The notes: generated by a model from the letters alone, not told the origin. DNA of 64,000 nt from UBA7702 sp040776805 (GCA_040776805.1 JAXGZS010000001.1:248001-312000); one strand, 5' to 3'; shown: positions 52,096-61,566, counted from the stretch's first letter. Program-made: numbers and translations.

Positions 52096-52433
52096 ACGGC
52101 GTTTCATATTGCTGCGAGGAAAAACGGCAGCCGTAAGGATTTTTTACCCTTACAGTAAAAAAGCAAAACAGCTAAGTCAATTATGACTTGCTATTCTGAT
52201 CAGGCGCTTTATGCCGGAAACGGTTTGTGTGTGGTACGGGTGTAAAACGCGAAACCCTTTGTTTTTCCCGGGAATAGGCAAGGGTTGGAAGGTTCGCAAC
52301 GGTGCATGTTCATGGTGTTTGTGCTTTCTGTGACCTTTTAAAATTTTCCCCGTTAAGACGTTGAAAATATAATACAGTTATGATAGAATTTATCTGTATA
52401 GATAGATCAATCATACGGTTAAAGGAGCGAAAA

Positions 52434-53486
52434 ATGAAAAAGGGACTTTCTTTTAAAAGGAGCGTCACACTGACACTGATTCTTAGTTTCGTTCTCACCT
52501 TTGGTGCAATTGTTGGTGTGAATCAGGAAGCGGCTGCAAAGACGGGTATATTAAGCATCGACGTCACCTATGCATTGGGGGACGGCCCCGCCGCCAGTGA
52601 CGTAACGATGCCTGATGACACTAAATGGGATGTTGGCAGCACCACCCTGGCGGCTGCCCCGACTTGTACCAACAGCAATTTTAAATTTGTAAAATGGGAA
52701 GATGCGGAGGGGCATCTTTGTGAAGCGGGCAAACCATATAAATATTACGAAGAGGGTACTACTACAGCGCTGACCTTCACCGCGGTTTGGGAAGTGGCGG
52801 TCACCTACAACATCAATCTCGATGATGCTGACGAGTCCATTGCCACGCCGGCAGTTGGTTCCGCTTACTGCAAAAGGGATTATAAAATCGAAGATCAATA
52901 TACGCTGAGCGCCGAGTACTATACGTTTCAAGGCTGGTCCACCCAAGCCGGCGACACAACAGCAAAATATAAGCCCGGTGATACCATCAAGGGCTCCGAG
53001 GTCACCGGACCCTTCACCTTATATGCCGTTTGGGATCGGAAATTCTACAGTGTGATCTACCGCGCCAACACCGACAGCGACGCCAATGACAGCGCCGTTA
53101 GCGTGCCGGCGGATACGACGAAATACATGGACGGCAACCTTACCGTGACCGTGATGGGCAACAGCAGCCTTGCTTCGACCAACGCCAACTATAAAACCAT
53201 GACCGACGCGACTCCCACCAGAGCCGGTTATACCTTTGCCGGTTGGGCCACTTCCGCCACGGCAACGACAGCGGAGTATCAGCCCGGCACCACCTTTACC
53301 ATCAGCAAGGATATGGAGCTTTTCGCCGTTTGGACCGCCGGCGCCGCAAAGGCTGCCGACACCAGCAACACACCGCAAACGGGCAGCAGCGACCAGCTGA
53401 TGCTTTACATTACCTTGGCTCTGCTTTGCCTTACCGGTATTGGCTATCTTTGCTATGATCAACGGAAAGCGAAGGTTACAAAATAA
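52434..53486 (+). CDS. Sortase-anchored surface protein with InlB-type repeats
   Basis: A 350-residue exported protein with a signal peptide (about residues 1-33). Three beta-grasp repeats of the Listeria-Bacteroides/InlB B type follow, each ending in a GWxT...YxPG...LxAVW pattern (FQGWSTQAGDT, FAGWATSATAT). The C-terminal sorting signal is NTPQTG, a hydrophobic segment and a KAKVTK tail. The motif is close to class B sortase recognition sequences, and a class B sortase gene follows. ATG 52434 is preceded by aaaggagcg. Role unknown; such repeats often act in adhesion. Confidence 0.85.
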   Translation: MKKGLSFKRSVTLTLILSFVLTFGAIVGVNQEAAAKTGILSIDVTYALGDGPAASDVTMPDDTKWDVGSTTLAAAPTCTNSNFKFVKWEDAEGHLCEAGKPYKYYEEGTTTALTFTAVWEVAVTYNINLDDADESIATPAVGSAYCKRDYKIEDQYTLSAEYYTFQGWSTQAGDTTAKYKPGDTIKGSEVTGPFTLYAVWDRKFYSVIYRANTDSDANDSAVSVPADTTKYMDGNLTVTVMGNSSLASTNANYKTMTDATPTRAGYTFAGWATSATATTAEYQPGTTFTISKDMELFAVWTAGAAKAADTSNTPQTGSSDQLMLYITLALLCLTGIGYLCYDQRKAKVTK

Positions 53487-53536
53487 AGAAGCAAGTTCGC
53501 GTCAATAAGAAAATAAACCTTTTCTTTATTGTTGTA

Positions 53537-54226
53537 TTGTCCCTCATTTTTCTTTTTTGTGTTTATCAGATCATCGCCATTCAATGGGAACATATCAGGG
53601 CTGACCGCCTTTACGACGAGGCCGCGGCCTCTTACGTAACCTCCGGCGAAGCGGAAGCGGGTTCCACTTCCGTGGATATCCCGGCGCTGAGGAAGGTCAA
53701 TCGGGACATTGTCGCTTGGCTTTTGGTGGACGATACTGACATCAGCTATCCGGTGCTGCATACCACGGACAATGAAAAATACCTGACCACCGCTTACGAC
53801 GGTACGAAAAGCAGCAACGGCAGTATTTTCATGAACGCCTACAACGCCGCGGATTTTACGGATCAAAACACCTTGATCTACGGTCACCATATGCGGGATC
53901 AATCCATGTTCGGTAAGTTGCTGGAGTTTGAAGAACCGACGTTTTTGGAAACCCATCGAACCTTTACGGTCTATACGGATACAAAGACGCTGCACTATGA
54001 GATTTTTGCCGCTTACGTCACCTATTCCGCCAGCTTTGTCTACAGCGATCACTTTGATTATACCTGGGATTTTTATGATTATATCGAAAAGAGTCTCGCT
54101 TCCTCCATCGTTGATATGCAGGTAGACGTTACGGAAAAGGACCGCATCGTCACCTTATCCACCTGCACTTCCCGGGGCAATCGCGCGGAACGCTTTGTGG
54201 TACAGGGAAAACTAATCACAGAATAA
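53537..54226 (+). CDS. srtB: Class B sortase
   Basis: At least 229 residues with a sortase fold. Catalytic His lies in LIYGHHMRDQSMFG, Cys in VTLSTCTSRGNRAERFVV, with the Arg in the latter stretch. It cleaves the NTPQTG-type signal and links the protein to the cell wall, so the gene upstream is its obvious substrate. The start is unclear. TTG 53537 is the first canonical start in frame, but the membrane segment and a basic lead (KKQVRVNKKINLFFIVV) extend upstream to about 53483, overlapping the preceding stop codon. A rare start codon there is possible. Confidence 0.88.
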   Translation: MSLIFLFCVYQIIAIQWEHIRADRLYDEAAASYVTSGEAEAGSTSVDIPALRKVNRDIVAWLLVDDTDISYPVLHTTDNEKYLTTAYDGTKSSNGSIFMNAYNAADFTDQNTLIYGHHMRDQSMFGKLLEFEEPTFLETHRTFTVYTDTKTLHYEIFAAYVTYSASFVYSDHFDYTWDFYDYIEKSLASSIVDMQVDVTEKDRIVTLSTCTSRGNRAERFVVQGKLITE

Positions 54227-54279
54227 TAAAAAACGATAGAAGGCTTACACATGAAGCCCTCTAACAAAATAAAAAAATG

Positions 54280-54317
54280 AAAGCTAATTTCTGAAATAAG
54301 AAGTTAGCTTTTCTTAT
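54280..54317 (+). terminator. Terminator of the surface protein-sortase operon
   Basis: aaagctaa and ttagcttt form an AT-rich stem (internal loop ttctgaaataagaag) followed by T-rich sequence. Confidence 0.7.
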
Positions 54318-54388
54318 ATGCTACCATAAAATCTATTGAATACCTGATAACTGTCACTGATTAGTAAATGTTCCGGTAGAATGATTAT

Positions 54389-54425
54389 CAAAAAATCGGC
54401 TGCTGATTTTTGTTCAGCAGCCGAT
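54389..54425 (-). terminator. Terminator of typA
   Basis: atcggctgctga and tcagcagccgat form a perfect 12-bp stem. The A6 run at 54389-54394 becomes a T tract on the minus strand. Confidence 0.88.
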
Positions 54426-54439
54426 GCTTTTTATGGATC

Positions 54440-56272
54440 TTATTGATTCGCGGTTTTGCTGCGCTTCAGCGCCCGCATACGCCCGGCGTGGTCAAGAATT
54501 CTTTTACGGATGCGGAAATGCCGCGGTGTGACCTCCAGCAACTCATCGTCGTTCATGAATTCGATGGCTTCTTCCAGACTCATTTGCCGCGGCGGCGTCA
54601 GACGCAGCGCATCGTCGCTGCCGGAAGCCCTTGTGTTGGTGGCCTGTTTCTTTTTGCAGACATTGACCGTAAGGTCCTCTGTTTTGGGGGAGTAGCCCAC
54701 CACCATGCCGGCGTATACCTGTTCGCCGGGGCCGATGAAGAGCGTGCCGCGCTCTTGGGCATTGTAAAGGCCATAGGTGATGCTTTCACCGGTTTCAAAG
54801 GCAATCAAGGAACCGGAGGCTCGCTGTTCCACTTCGCCTTTATAGGGGCCGTAATCGTAAAATACGGCGTTCATAATGCCTTCGCCGCAAGTATTGGTCA
54901 AAAATTCGCTGCGGTAACCGAAAAGGCCGCGGCTGGGGATCACAAATTCCATTTTGACCCGGCTGCCCATGGGCTGCATGGCGCGGAGTTCGCCCTTTCT
55001 TTGCCCCATGCTTTCCATGACCGTCCCCATGCTTTCTTCCGGCACGTCGATGACGAGTTCCTCATAAGGCTCCAGCACCTGGCCGTCGACGTTTTTAAAA
55101 AGTACCTTCGGCGTGCTGACTTGGAACTCATAGCCCTCCCGGCGCATATTTTCGATGAGGATGGAGATGTGCATTTCACCGCGGCCCATGACTTTGAATT
55201 GATCGGTATTCTCTGTTTCCTCCACCCGGAGGGAAACGTCTTTTAAAAGTTCTCTGAACAAACGCTCCCGCAACTGTCGGGAGGTGACGTATTTCCCTTC
55301 CCGTCCCGCGAAGGGACTGTCGTTGACGGAGAAGGTCATCTCCACGGTGGGTTCGCTGATCTTGACAAAGGCCAGGGGCTCCACAGTGTCTACGGCGCAG
55401 ACGGTATTGCCGATGTTGACGTCTTCAATGCCGGAAAAGGAGACGATATCTCCGGCTGTGGCCTGGCTTACCGGCGTGCGGTCAAGGCCGTCGATCTGAT
55501 AGAGGGCGCTGATTTTCGCCTTATAAGTCACACTTTGATCATGATAATCGCAGATCACGACTTCCTGATTTTGGCGGATGGTACCCCGCTCAATGCGTCC
55601 TACGGCGATGCGTCCCACATATTCATTGTAGTCGATGGACGAAACCAACACCTGCAAAGGACCGTCGGGATCGCCCTCGGGGGGATCGATGTAGTCAATA
55701 ATCTTTTCAAAAAGGGGCGTTAGATCTTTCCCTTCCTCCTGTGGATCTTCGGTGGCAATTCCCTGACGGCTGGAACAATAGATAAAGGGGCTGTCCAATT
55801 GTTCTTCCGAGGCGCCGAGATCCATCAGCAGTTCCAGCACTTCATCGACGACCTCGTCGATTCTGCGGTCGGGACGGTCGATTTTATTGATTAAGACAAT
55901 GACTTTATGGTTTAAGGCCAAGGCCCGTTCCAAGACGAAGCGGGTTTGGGGCATGGGTCCTTCGGAGGCGTCTACCAGCAGTAAAACGCCGTTGACCATT
56001 TTTAAAACCCGTTCCACTTCGCCGCCGAAGTCGGCGTGGCCGGGGGTATCGACAATATTGATTTTGACGCCGTGATAATGGGCGGAGGTATTTTTCGCTA
56101 AAATCGTGATGCCCCGTTCCCGTTCCAGGTCGTTGGAATCCATAACCCGATCTTCCACCACCTGATTCTCCCGGAACGTACCGCCCTGTTTCAGCATTTT
56201 ATCGACGAGGGTTGTTTTTCCGTGATCGACGTGGGCGATAATGGCAATATTTCTCAAATCTTCTCTTTTCAA
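54440..56272 (-). CDS. typA: Ribosome-binding GTPase TypA/BipA
   Basis: The 610-residue translational GTPase has Walker A AHVDHGKTTL, switch II DTPGHADFGGEVERV, NKID and CSSRQG motifs, followed by EF-G-like domains and a C-terminal domain unique to BipA. It acts on the 70S or 50S ribosome in assembly and stress response, especially at low temperature. The only in-frame start is TTG at 56272, giving MKREDLRNIAIIAHVDHGKTT. It is single-cistron with its own terminator, and unrelated to the metabolic islands on both sides. Confidence 0.97.
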   Translation of the reverse strand: MKREDLRNIAIIAHVDHGKTTLVDKMLKQGGTFRENQVVEDRVMDSNDLERERGITILAKNTSAHYHGVKINIVDTPGHADFGGEVERVLKMVNGVLLLVDASEGPMPQTRFVLERALALNHKVIVLINKIDRPDRRIDEVVDEVLELLMDLGASEEQLDSPFIYCSSRQGIATEDPQEEGKDLTPLFEKIIDYIDPPEGDPDGPLQVLVSSIDYNEYVGRIAVGRIERGTIRQNQEVVICDYHDQSVTYKAKISALYQIDGLDRTPVSQATAGDIVSFSGIEDVNIGNTVCAVDTVEPLAFVKISEPTVEMTFSVNDSPFAGREGKYVTSRQLRERLFRELLKDVSLRVEETENTDQFKVMGRGEMHISILIENMRREGYEFQVSTPKVLFKNVDGQVLEPYEELVIDVPEESMGTVMESMGQRKGELRAMQPMGSRVKMEFVIPSRGLFGYRSEFLTNTCGEGIMNAVFYDYGPYKGEVEQRASGSLIAFETGESITYGLYNAQERGTLFIGPGEQVYAGMVVGYSPKTEDLTVNVCKKKQATNTRASGSDDALRLTPPRQMSLEEAIEFMNDDELLEVTPRHFRIRKRILDHAGRMRALKRSKTANQ

Positions 56273-56602
56273 GTTTTATTCACCGAGACCTTCCTGACTT
56301 TTCTATTCACAAAAATACATTATACCCCTATTTTACCAAAAAAACAATAAAAAATTTTGTAATTTTAAACAACAAAAAAGCAGCGTCCCCGCTTTTCCCT
56401 TTTGTTTACCGGGCAAAGCCCTTCTCCGAGTATTTCACCGGGGGAGGGCAGGGTTTAAAGAGCTATTTCGCAATGACCAATTTGATTCGTCGGTTTCCGC
56501 CGGGGGAACAAAAGGTTGTGCTTTTTCGTGTCAGGTTGATATGGTATGATGAGAAGAAAAACAGAAACAGAAATCGCAATGGAGGAGGGGAGGCGAAAAA
56601 AG
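56273..56602. other. Intergenic region between typA and the EamA gene
   Basis: A divergent promoter region of 330 bases. The first 80 bases are AT-rich and could carry the typA promoter. A Purine-rich stretch ends in ggaggggagg before the ATG at 56603. An inverted-repeat segment (cttctccgag, ggggga) near 56420 is weak. No gene seen. Confidence 0.5.
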
Positions 56603-57472
56603 ATGAATCACAGAATCAAGACGAATTTATTTGCCTTTGCTACGATATCAATTTGGGCCTCGGCTTTTCCCCTCACCAAAATCGCCATGCTCCAGTTTGA
56701 TCCCGGTGTTCTGGGCTTTTTGCGCTGTGCCGTCGCCGCCGTGGTTTTGCTGATCATCGGTAGCATCAAGCATATACGATTGCCTCAAAAAAAGACGGAT
56801 CTTATATGGTTTCTTTTGGCCGGGGCATCGGGGTTCGGCCTTTATCTGCTTTTATTCAATATGGGTATCAAAACGCTGACTTCGGCCACATCCAGCCTTG
56901 TGTTGGCGCTGACGCCGGTTCTTACGGCCATCGCCGCGGCAAAACTGTATCAGGAGAGCATCAAACCCATCGGTTGGTGTATGATCGGTCTGGCCTTTGC
57001 CGGTGTGGTGATACTGCTGTTGTGGGACGGCTTGTTCTCTATCAATGGCGGCTTGCTTTGGACGTTAGGCGCCATGGCGATTTTCAGCGGCTATAATCTC
57101 ATTTCGAGAAAATTATCGGCAAAAGGCTACACTCCCTTGGAAATCGCCTTTTACGGCGTTTCCTGCGGTACCGTAATCCTTTCTTTCTACTTGGGGCGCG
57201 GTATCGCGGAACTGTCTACCGCCACCTTGCCACAGTTGCTTTCCCTGCTTTACCTGGGCGTTTTCCCCAGCGGCCTGGCGTATTTTTTCTGGGGGGCGGC
57301 GTTGAGCCTAACGGAGCGCACCAGTGAGGTGACGAACTATATATTTGTCACGCCGCTGCTTTCCGCCTTATTGGGTTTTTTGCTCTTAGGGGAGATCCCC
57401 TCGGCGGGAACGTTGATCGGCGGCAGCGTGATCATCGGCAGTATCGTTATCTTTAACCTGAAAGGGAAATAA
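56603..57472 (+). CDS. EamA-family (DMT) transporter
   Basis: The 289-residue inner-membrane protein has about ten transmembrane segments in two EamA repeats (AFATISIWASAFPLTKIAMLQF at the start; SGLAYFFWGAALSLTERTSEVTNYIFVTPLLSALLGFLLLGEIPSAGTLIGG near the end). The ATG at 56603 was chosen for its strong ggaggggagg site; the longer open frame adds a charged, non-conserved stretch. Drug/metabolite exporters of this type have broad, mostly unknown substrates. It is convergent with the second eut pair and shares its terminator. Confidence 0.88.
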   Translation: MNHRIKTNLFAFATISIWASAFPLTKIAMLQFDPGVLGFLRCAVAAVVLLIIGSIKHIRLPQKKTDLIWFLLAGASGFGLYLLLFNMGIKTLTSATSSLVLALTPVLTAIAAAKLYQESIKPIGWCMIGLAFAGVVILLLWDGLFSINGGLLWTLGAMAIFSGYNLISRKLSAKGYTPLEIAFYGVSCGTVILSFYLGRGIAELSTATLPQLLSLLYLGVFPSGLAYFFWGAALSLTERTSEVTNYIFVTPLLSALLGFLLLGEIPSAGTLIGGSVIIGSIVIFNLKGK

Positions 57473-57530
57473 AAGGGGCTTTGTGCTCTTAAAAAAGGAG
57501 CTGCCCCAGAAAGCAGCTTCGCAAAGAAAG

Positions 57531-57571
57531 AGTCGGTTTCCGATCGAAAATCGGAAACCGACTCCTTTTTT
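57531..57571. terminator. Bidirectional terminator between the EamA gene and eutC2
   Basis: agtcggtttccgat and atcggaaaccgact form a perfect 14-bp stem with a cgaaa loop, and T tracts are on the + side. The sequence is nearly that of the hairpin after atpC, including gaaaatcgga. Confidence 0.85.
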
Positions 57572-57609
57572 GAGGTTATTTTGTGTAAGCCCTTGTTCTT
57601 TGGTGGGAT

Positions 57610-58464
57610 TTAAAGCTCCAGGTCGTAGCCGGAAGCCTTTTGGTTGAGGATCTTCTCCACGAGGCTAACGATTTGGGCGCCGGCTTCTACCGGCGGAACG
57701 CCGCCTCTGTGGATGTTGGACATCATGGTACGTTCCGCTTCCACCGTCGCGGCTTTCGGGGCGTAAGTCAGGTAAGCGCTCATGGATTCCGCGGTGCCGA
57801 GGCCGGGACGTTCCCCGATGAAAAGGAGGATCATTTCCGGTTTCAAAATTTCGCCGATGCAGTTGACAATGCCGACGCGGGCGTCTTTTACGAAAATGTC
57901 TTTGCCCAAGCGATAACCTTTGGCCGCCAGGCCTTCTTTCACCGGCGGTAAAATATCTCTGATATTGGCGTCGATGGCTTTGGCGCTTAAGCCGTCGCCG
58001 ACGACAATTTGTATTTGGGCATTGGCGGGAACTTCCTGTTTCATTTTGGCGATGCTTGCATCGGAAAGGATACGGCCGAGGTCGGGGCGGGTAAGGTACT
58101 GATCCTTATCGACCACCTGGGATTCCAGCTGCACCAAACCGAGGGAATCTAAAATGGCTTGATCCGCGTAGCTTAAAACAGCGTCCTGGGCCACGCCGTG
58201 GTCAGCCCGGAATTTCAGCCAGGTTTTGGTCAGGGGCCGGGTTCCGGCTCTGCCAACGCCGATCCGGGCGGAGGTGGATTTCAGCATATCTTCGTAAGCG
58301 CTTCTGTCTGCGGGATCGGGCACGTTCAAAACATTGCCCATTGCCGTGATGTCTAAGACTTCGCCGCCACCGGTGTTACCTTGGGCGTATACAGGCGCTT
58401 TGGTTTGTTTGTTGATTTCGTTGAGCACGGATGTGACGATGTTTTGAATGTCTTGATTATTCAT
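57610..58464 (-). CDS. eutC: Ethanolamine ammonia-lyase small subunit, second copy
   Basis: A 284-residue EutC with the same core motifs as the operon copy (ARIGVGRAGTRPLTKTWLKFRADHGVAQDAVL, IVGDGLSAKAIDANIRDILPPV, FIGERPGLGTAESMSAYL). It keeps an N-terminal amphipathic helix (NNQDIQNIVTSVLNEINKQ), so it should also enter a microcompartment although no shell genes are nearby. It follows eutB2 by 12 bases. RBS gtaaggaggg. Confidence 0.95.
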   Translation of the reverse strand: MNNQDIQNIVTSVLNEINKQTKAPVYAQGNTGGGEVLDITAMGNVLNVPDPADRSAYEDMLKSTSARIGVGRAGTRPLTKTWLKFRADHGVAQDAVLSYADQAILDSLGLVQLESQVVDKDQYLTRPDLGRILSDASIAKMKQEVPANAQIQIVVGDGLSAKAIDANIRDILPPVKEGLAAKGYRLGKDIFVKDARVGIVNCIGEILKPEMILLFIGERPGLGTAESMSAYLTYAPKAATVEAERTMMSNIHRGGVPPVEAGAQIVSLVEKILNQKASGYDLEL

Positions 58465-58476
58465 TGCACGCCCTCC

Positions 58477-59838
58477 TTACATGATCGCCGACGCGTCGCC
58501 GGCTTTTTTTGTTAGTCTGCCGTTTTCCATAAAGCCCTGTTTTTCCAACCAGGCTTCGAATTCGGCAAGAGGACGGGTATGGGTAATCTCTCTTAATGAG
58601 GCGTCGTCGTGGAAGCTGGAACACTGGTAGTTCAGCATAATATCGTCCCCCATAGGGACGCCCATAAAGTAATTGCAGCCGGCCATGGTCAGCAGAACCC
58701 CCAGGTTTTCAATGTCGTTTTGGTCGGCCTTCATGTGGTTGGTATAACAAACGTCACAGCCCATGGGGATCCCGGTGAGCTTGCCCATGAAATGGTCTTC
58801 CAAACCGGCCCGAATCACCTGTTTGCTGTCGTAGAGATATTCGGGGCCAATGAAACCGACGACGGTGTTGACGATGTATGGCTGGTAGCGTTTGGCGAAA
58901 CCGTAGCAACGGGCTTCCAGGGTAACCTGGTCGGCGCCGCCGTGAGCTTCGGAGGAAAGTTCGCTGCCTTGTCCCGTTTCGAAATAGTTGACATTGGGTC
59001 CTTCGTTCATGCCTTTTTTCAGCATTAATTCCCGGGCTTCCTGGATCATCTTGCCGTCGATCCCGAAGGAGGTATTGGCTGCCTCGGTACCGGCGATACT
59101 CTGGAAAAGGAGGCCGGTGTGGGCGCCGTTTTCAATGGCTTTCATTTGCGTGGTGACATGGGAAAGCACGCAGGTTTGGGTGGGAATCTCATATTTTTGA
59201 ACATAATCTTCGAGGGCGTCAAGAAGGCGTTTGGTGCCGACGGGGTTGTCCTCAACGGGATTGATGCCGATGACGGCGTCGCCGATACCGTAAGAAAGAC
59301 CTTCCCGCAAGGAAGCCAGCATGCCGTTGACATCGTCGGTGGGATGGTTCGGCTGCAAGCGCGTGGCAAGGCGGCCTTCTTCACCGATGGTGGTCCGGCA
59401 GTGGGCCGTGACTCTCAATTTTTGTCCTGCCTGAATCAGATCCAGATTGGACATCAATTTGGCCACAGCGGCAACCATTTCGGAGGTGAGCCCTCGGCTG
59501 ATTCTGCGAATTTCAGCGCCGGTTACTTCAAGGTCAAGAATGTACTCGCGGAGGTGTTCCACGGTCCAATTTTTGATTTCATCAAAGATGGTGACATTGA
59601 CATCATCGATGATAATGCGGGTAACTTCGTCCTGTTCGTAAGGGATGACGGGGTTTTGATATAGATCTTCCAGTGTCATCTGACTCAAGACTGCTTTTGC
59701 GGCAACTCTTTCCGCAATGCTCTGCGCGCCGACGCCTGCTAACGTATCCCCCGATTTTTCCTCGTTGGCTTTTGCAAGCACGTCTTTGACATCGCGAAAC
59801 TGATAAGAAGTGCCAAATAATTTTGTACTTAGCTGCAT
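58477..59838 (-). CDS. eutB: Ethanolamine ammonia-lyase large subunit, second copy
   Basis: The 453-residue subunit has all active-site residues kept: Arg and Gln in TRLQPNHPTDD, Asn in GINPVEDN, Glu in YFETGQGSEL and Asp in MGDDIMLNYQ. It differs from the operon copy at many peripheral positions and in the loop after DDIMLNYQ. Lying 17 kb from the shell operon with only eutC, it is probably regulated apart, perhaps for another amino alcohol or another condition. Start codon ATG 59838 after aggtggagag. Confidence 0.95.
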   Translation of the reverse strand: MQLSTKLFGTSYQFRDVKDVLAKANEEKSGDTLAGVGAQSIAERVAAKAVLSQMTLEDLYQNPVIPYEQDEVTRIIIDDVNVTIFDEIKNWTVEHLREYILDLEVTGAEIRRISRGLTSEMVAAVAKLMSNLDLIQAGQKLRVTAHCRTTIGEEGRLATRLQPNHPTDDVNGMLASLREGLSYGIGDAVIGINPVEDNPVGTKRLLDALEDYVQKYEIPTQTCVLSHVTTQMKAIENGAHTGLLFQSIAGTEAANTSFGIDGKMIQEARELMLKKGMNEGPNVNYFETGQGSELSSEAHGGADQVTLEARCYGFAKRYQPYIVNTVVGFIGPEYLYDSKQVIRAGLEDHFMGKLTGIPMGCDVCYTNHMKADQNDIENLGVLLTMAGCNYFMGVPMGDDIMLNYQCSSFHDDASLREITHTRPLAEFEAWLEKQGFMENGRLTKKAGDASAIM

Positions 59839-60070
59839 CTCTCCACCTCTTTTAATACTTTGTAATCATTTGTTGTTTATTATACCCCTTGGGAGAAAAA
59901 ATCTCCCTCAAATACAACAATACCCCCTCTTTTTTATTCGGGATATTGCTGAAAAATCCTTCTTTTTTTGTCGCAAACCTTACAAATTAATAAAAATTTG
60001 AATTTTTATTGTGAAAAAGAAAAAATATGATAAAATGAATATAATCGTAGAGAGAGAGAGGAGTTCAATC

Positions 60071-60847
60071 ATGAAAAAATTCATGGTTTTTCTTGGGACG
60101 ACCCTGTTTTGCCTTGCCGCTTTGACCGCTTGCGGCAGCGAGGGGTTAACGAAAAACTACACGACTTTGGCCGAGGATTTTACCACAACACTATATGAAA
60201 ACGATTACGACGGCGCTTTGGCCTATGTTGATCCTGCCATGCAAGAGAGCATCACCGTCGATGCCCTAAAGGAAATCGCGGTGGGAACCACGTCGGAATA
60301 CGGCGCTTTTCAGGAGGTTGTGGCGACAGAAGAAATCAGTATGAGCGATTATCTCCAGCAATTGGGGATTTCCGATGATGAAGCCGCGGCTTTGGATAGC
60401 CTAAATTGTACGGTTGTGGCGGTGACCGTGGGTTTCGCGTCTTCCGAAATGGTTCTGCATTTGGTTTTTGATACCGCCGATCGGGAGCTGGTCGGTATCA
60501 ATGTTTACGGTCAGGAAGGGAAGGACGGCGAGGCAACCCCTTTGACGGAAGATCAAAGGCGGGCTGCGGCGCGCAGCTTTTTGCAGGCTATTTTTACCGG
60601 CGACTTCGATACAGCCTATGATATGATGTCTGAAACACTCCAGGGAGAAATGGGCGCCGAGGAGTTCAATACTTTGGTAGAGGAAACGACGTCACTTTAC
60701 GGCGATTTTGACGAAGTAGGGCAGATCCTCATTGACGGCGATGAAGTGATCGGCTACGTTTCCTTTGCGGAAGGCGAAGTCAATGCTTATTTGACCTTTG
60801 ACAGCAACGGCCTGGTCGATTCGTTCTTTACGGATACCCCCCACTAA
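60071..60847 (+). CDS. Lipoprotein with two DUF3887-like domains
   Basis: A 258-residue lipoprotein: signal peptide with lipobox LTAC (Cys about residue 21) and two similar alpha+beta units. The first is residues 30-135 (FTTTLYENDYDGALAYVDPAMQESI) and the second 165-258 (FLQAIFTGDFDTAYDMMSETLQGEMGAEEFNTLV), of the DUF3887 type seen in clostridial secreted proteins. ATG 60071 follows a gagaggag site. A promoter with taaaat near 60035 precedes it. The function is unknown; a cell-surface role in binding a small ligand or helping a hydrolase is possible. Confidence 0.75.
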   Translation: MKKFMVFLGTTLFCLAALTACGSEGLTKNYTTLAEDFTTTLYENDYDGALAYVDPAMQESITVDALKEIAVGTTSEYGAFQEVVATEEISMSDYLQQLGISDDEAAALDSLNCTVVAVTVGFASSEMVLHLVFDTADRELVGINVYGQEGKDGEATPLTEDQRRAAARSFLQAIFTGDFDTAYDMMSETLQGEMGAEEFNTLVEETTSLYGDFDEVGQILIDGDEVIGYVSFAEGEVNAYLTFDSNGLVDSFFTDTPH

Positions 60848-60928
60848 ATGACGGCATAACGTTACCTTGCCCTGCCCTGTCGGGAAGGAATATCCGCGAC
60901 AAAGGAGCTCGCTTTCCACAAAATAGAA

Positions 60929-60961
60929 TACCCGCTGAAGGCGAGTTGGTTTCAACGGGTA
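60929..60961. terminator. Possible terminator between the lipoprotein and tetR genes
   Basis: acccgctgaa and ttcaacgggt pair with one mismatch. Flanks are AT-rich but lack a long T tract. Confidence 0.45.
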
Positions 60962-60984
60962 CTATTATTATAAGGAAAGGACGA

Positions 60985-61566
60985 TCAGTCCAAATCAAAT
61001 TCACGGTCGATGGAATAGGCAACGAACTTCAGGTTTTCCGGGGTATAGGAGAGTTCGCCATTGTCGAACATCAACGCCGCGCCGTAAATCAGGGAGCGCA
61101 CCACGAAGGTCTTGCGCCGCCGGACGTCAGCGGTCATGCCCACCTCTTCGCAGTATTGGGAAACCAGCAGGTATGTGGGTTTGCTGAGTTTTCCCCGTAA
61201 AATGCTGAACTCCTTGTCATGGACGTCGAGTTTAAACATGATGATGGAACGCAGATGGGGGTTTTCCACCAGAAAGCGAATGTATTCCATACAGACGTTC
61301 AGCAGCTTTTCCCGGGTGGGCGCCGCTGCGAACTTTTTGGCCACAGCGGTCTGGCGCGTCTCCCATTTTTTGTCGATATACGTCAGGATGGCGGCGATAA
61401 AGCTCTGTTTATCTTTAAAGTGTTTATACGGCGCGGCGCAGGATACGCCGCACAGGTTGGCGACCCTGCGCACGGAGAAATGCTGTATGCCGTTTTGATT
61501 GAGTTCCTCAATGCCGGCGAGAATCAGTTGATCCTGCAATTTTAGTTGGTTTGCGCTGTGTGTCAT
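60985..61566 (-). CDS. TetR-family regulator
   Basis: The 193-residue protein has a TetR helix-turn-helix in residues 10-55 (LILAGIEELNQNGIQHFSVRRVANLCGVSCAAPYKHFKDKQSF) and a C-terminal helical ligand domain. It is transcribed away from the fab operon from the shared region 61567-61842, so it may regulate fatty-acid genes in the way of FabT or FapR-like controls, though it is of neither family. Ligand unknown. Confidence 0.8.
   Translation of the reverse strand: MTHSANQLKLQDQLILAGIEELNQNGIQHFSVRRVANLCGVSCAAPYKHFKDKQSFIAAILTYIDKKWETRQTAVAKKFAAAPTREKLLNVCMEYIRFLVENPHLRSIIMFKLDVHDKEFSILRGKLSKPTYLLVSQYCEEVGMTADVRRRKTFVVRSLIYGAALMFDNGELSYTPENLKFVAYSIDREFDLD

Noticed and set aside
54410..55246. 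Forward 278-codon frame opposite typA
   Set aside because: typA is a highly conserved gene on the minus strand; the forward frame has no family resemblance.
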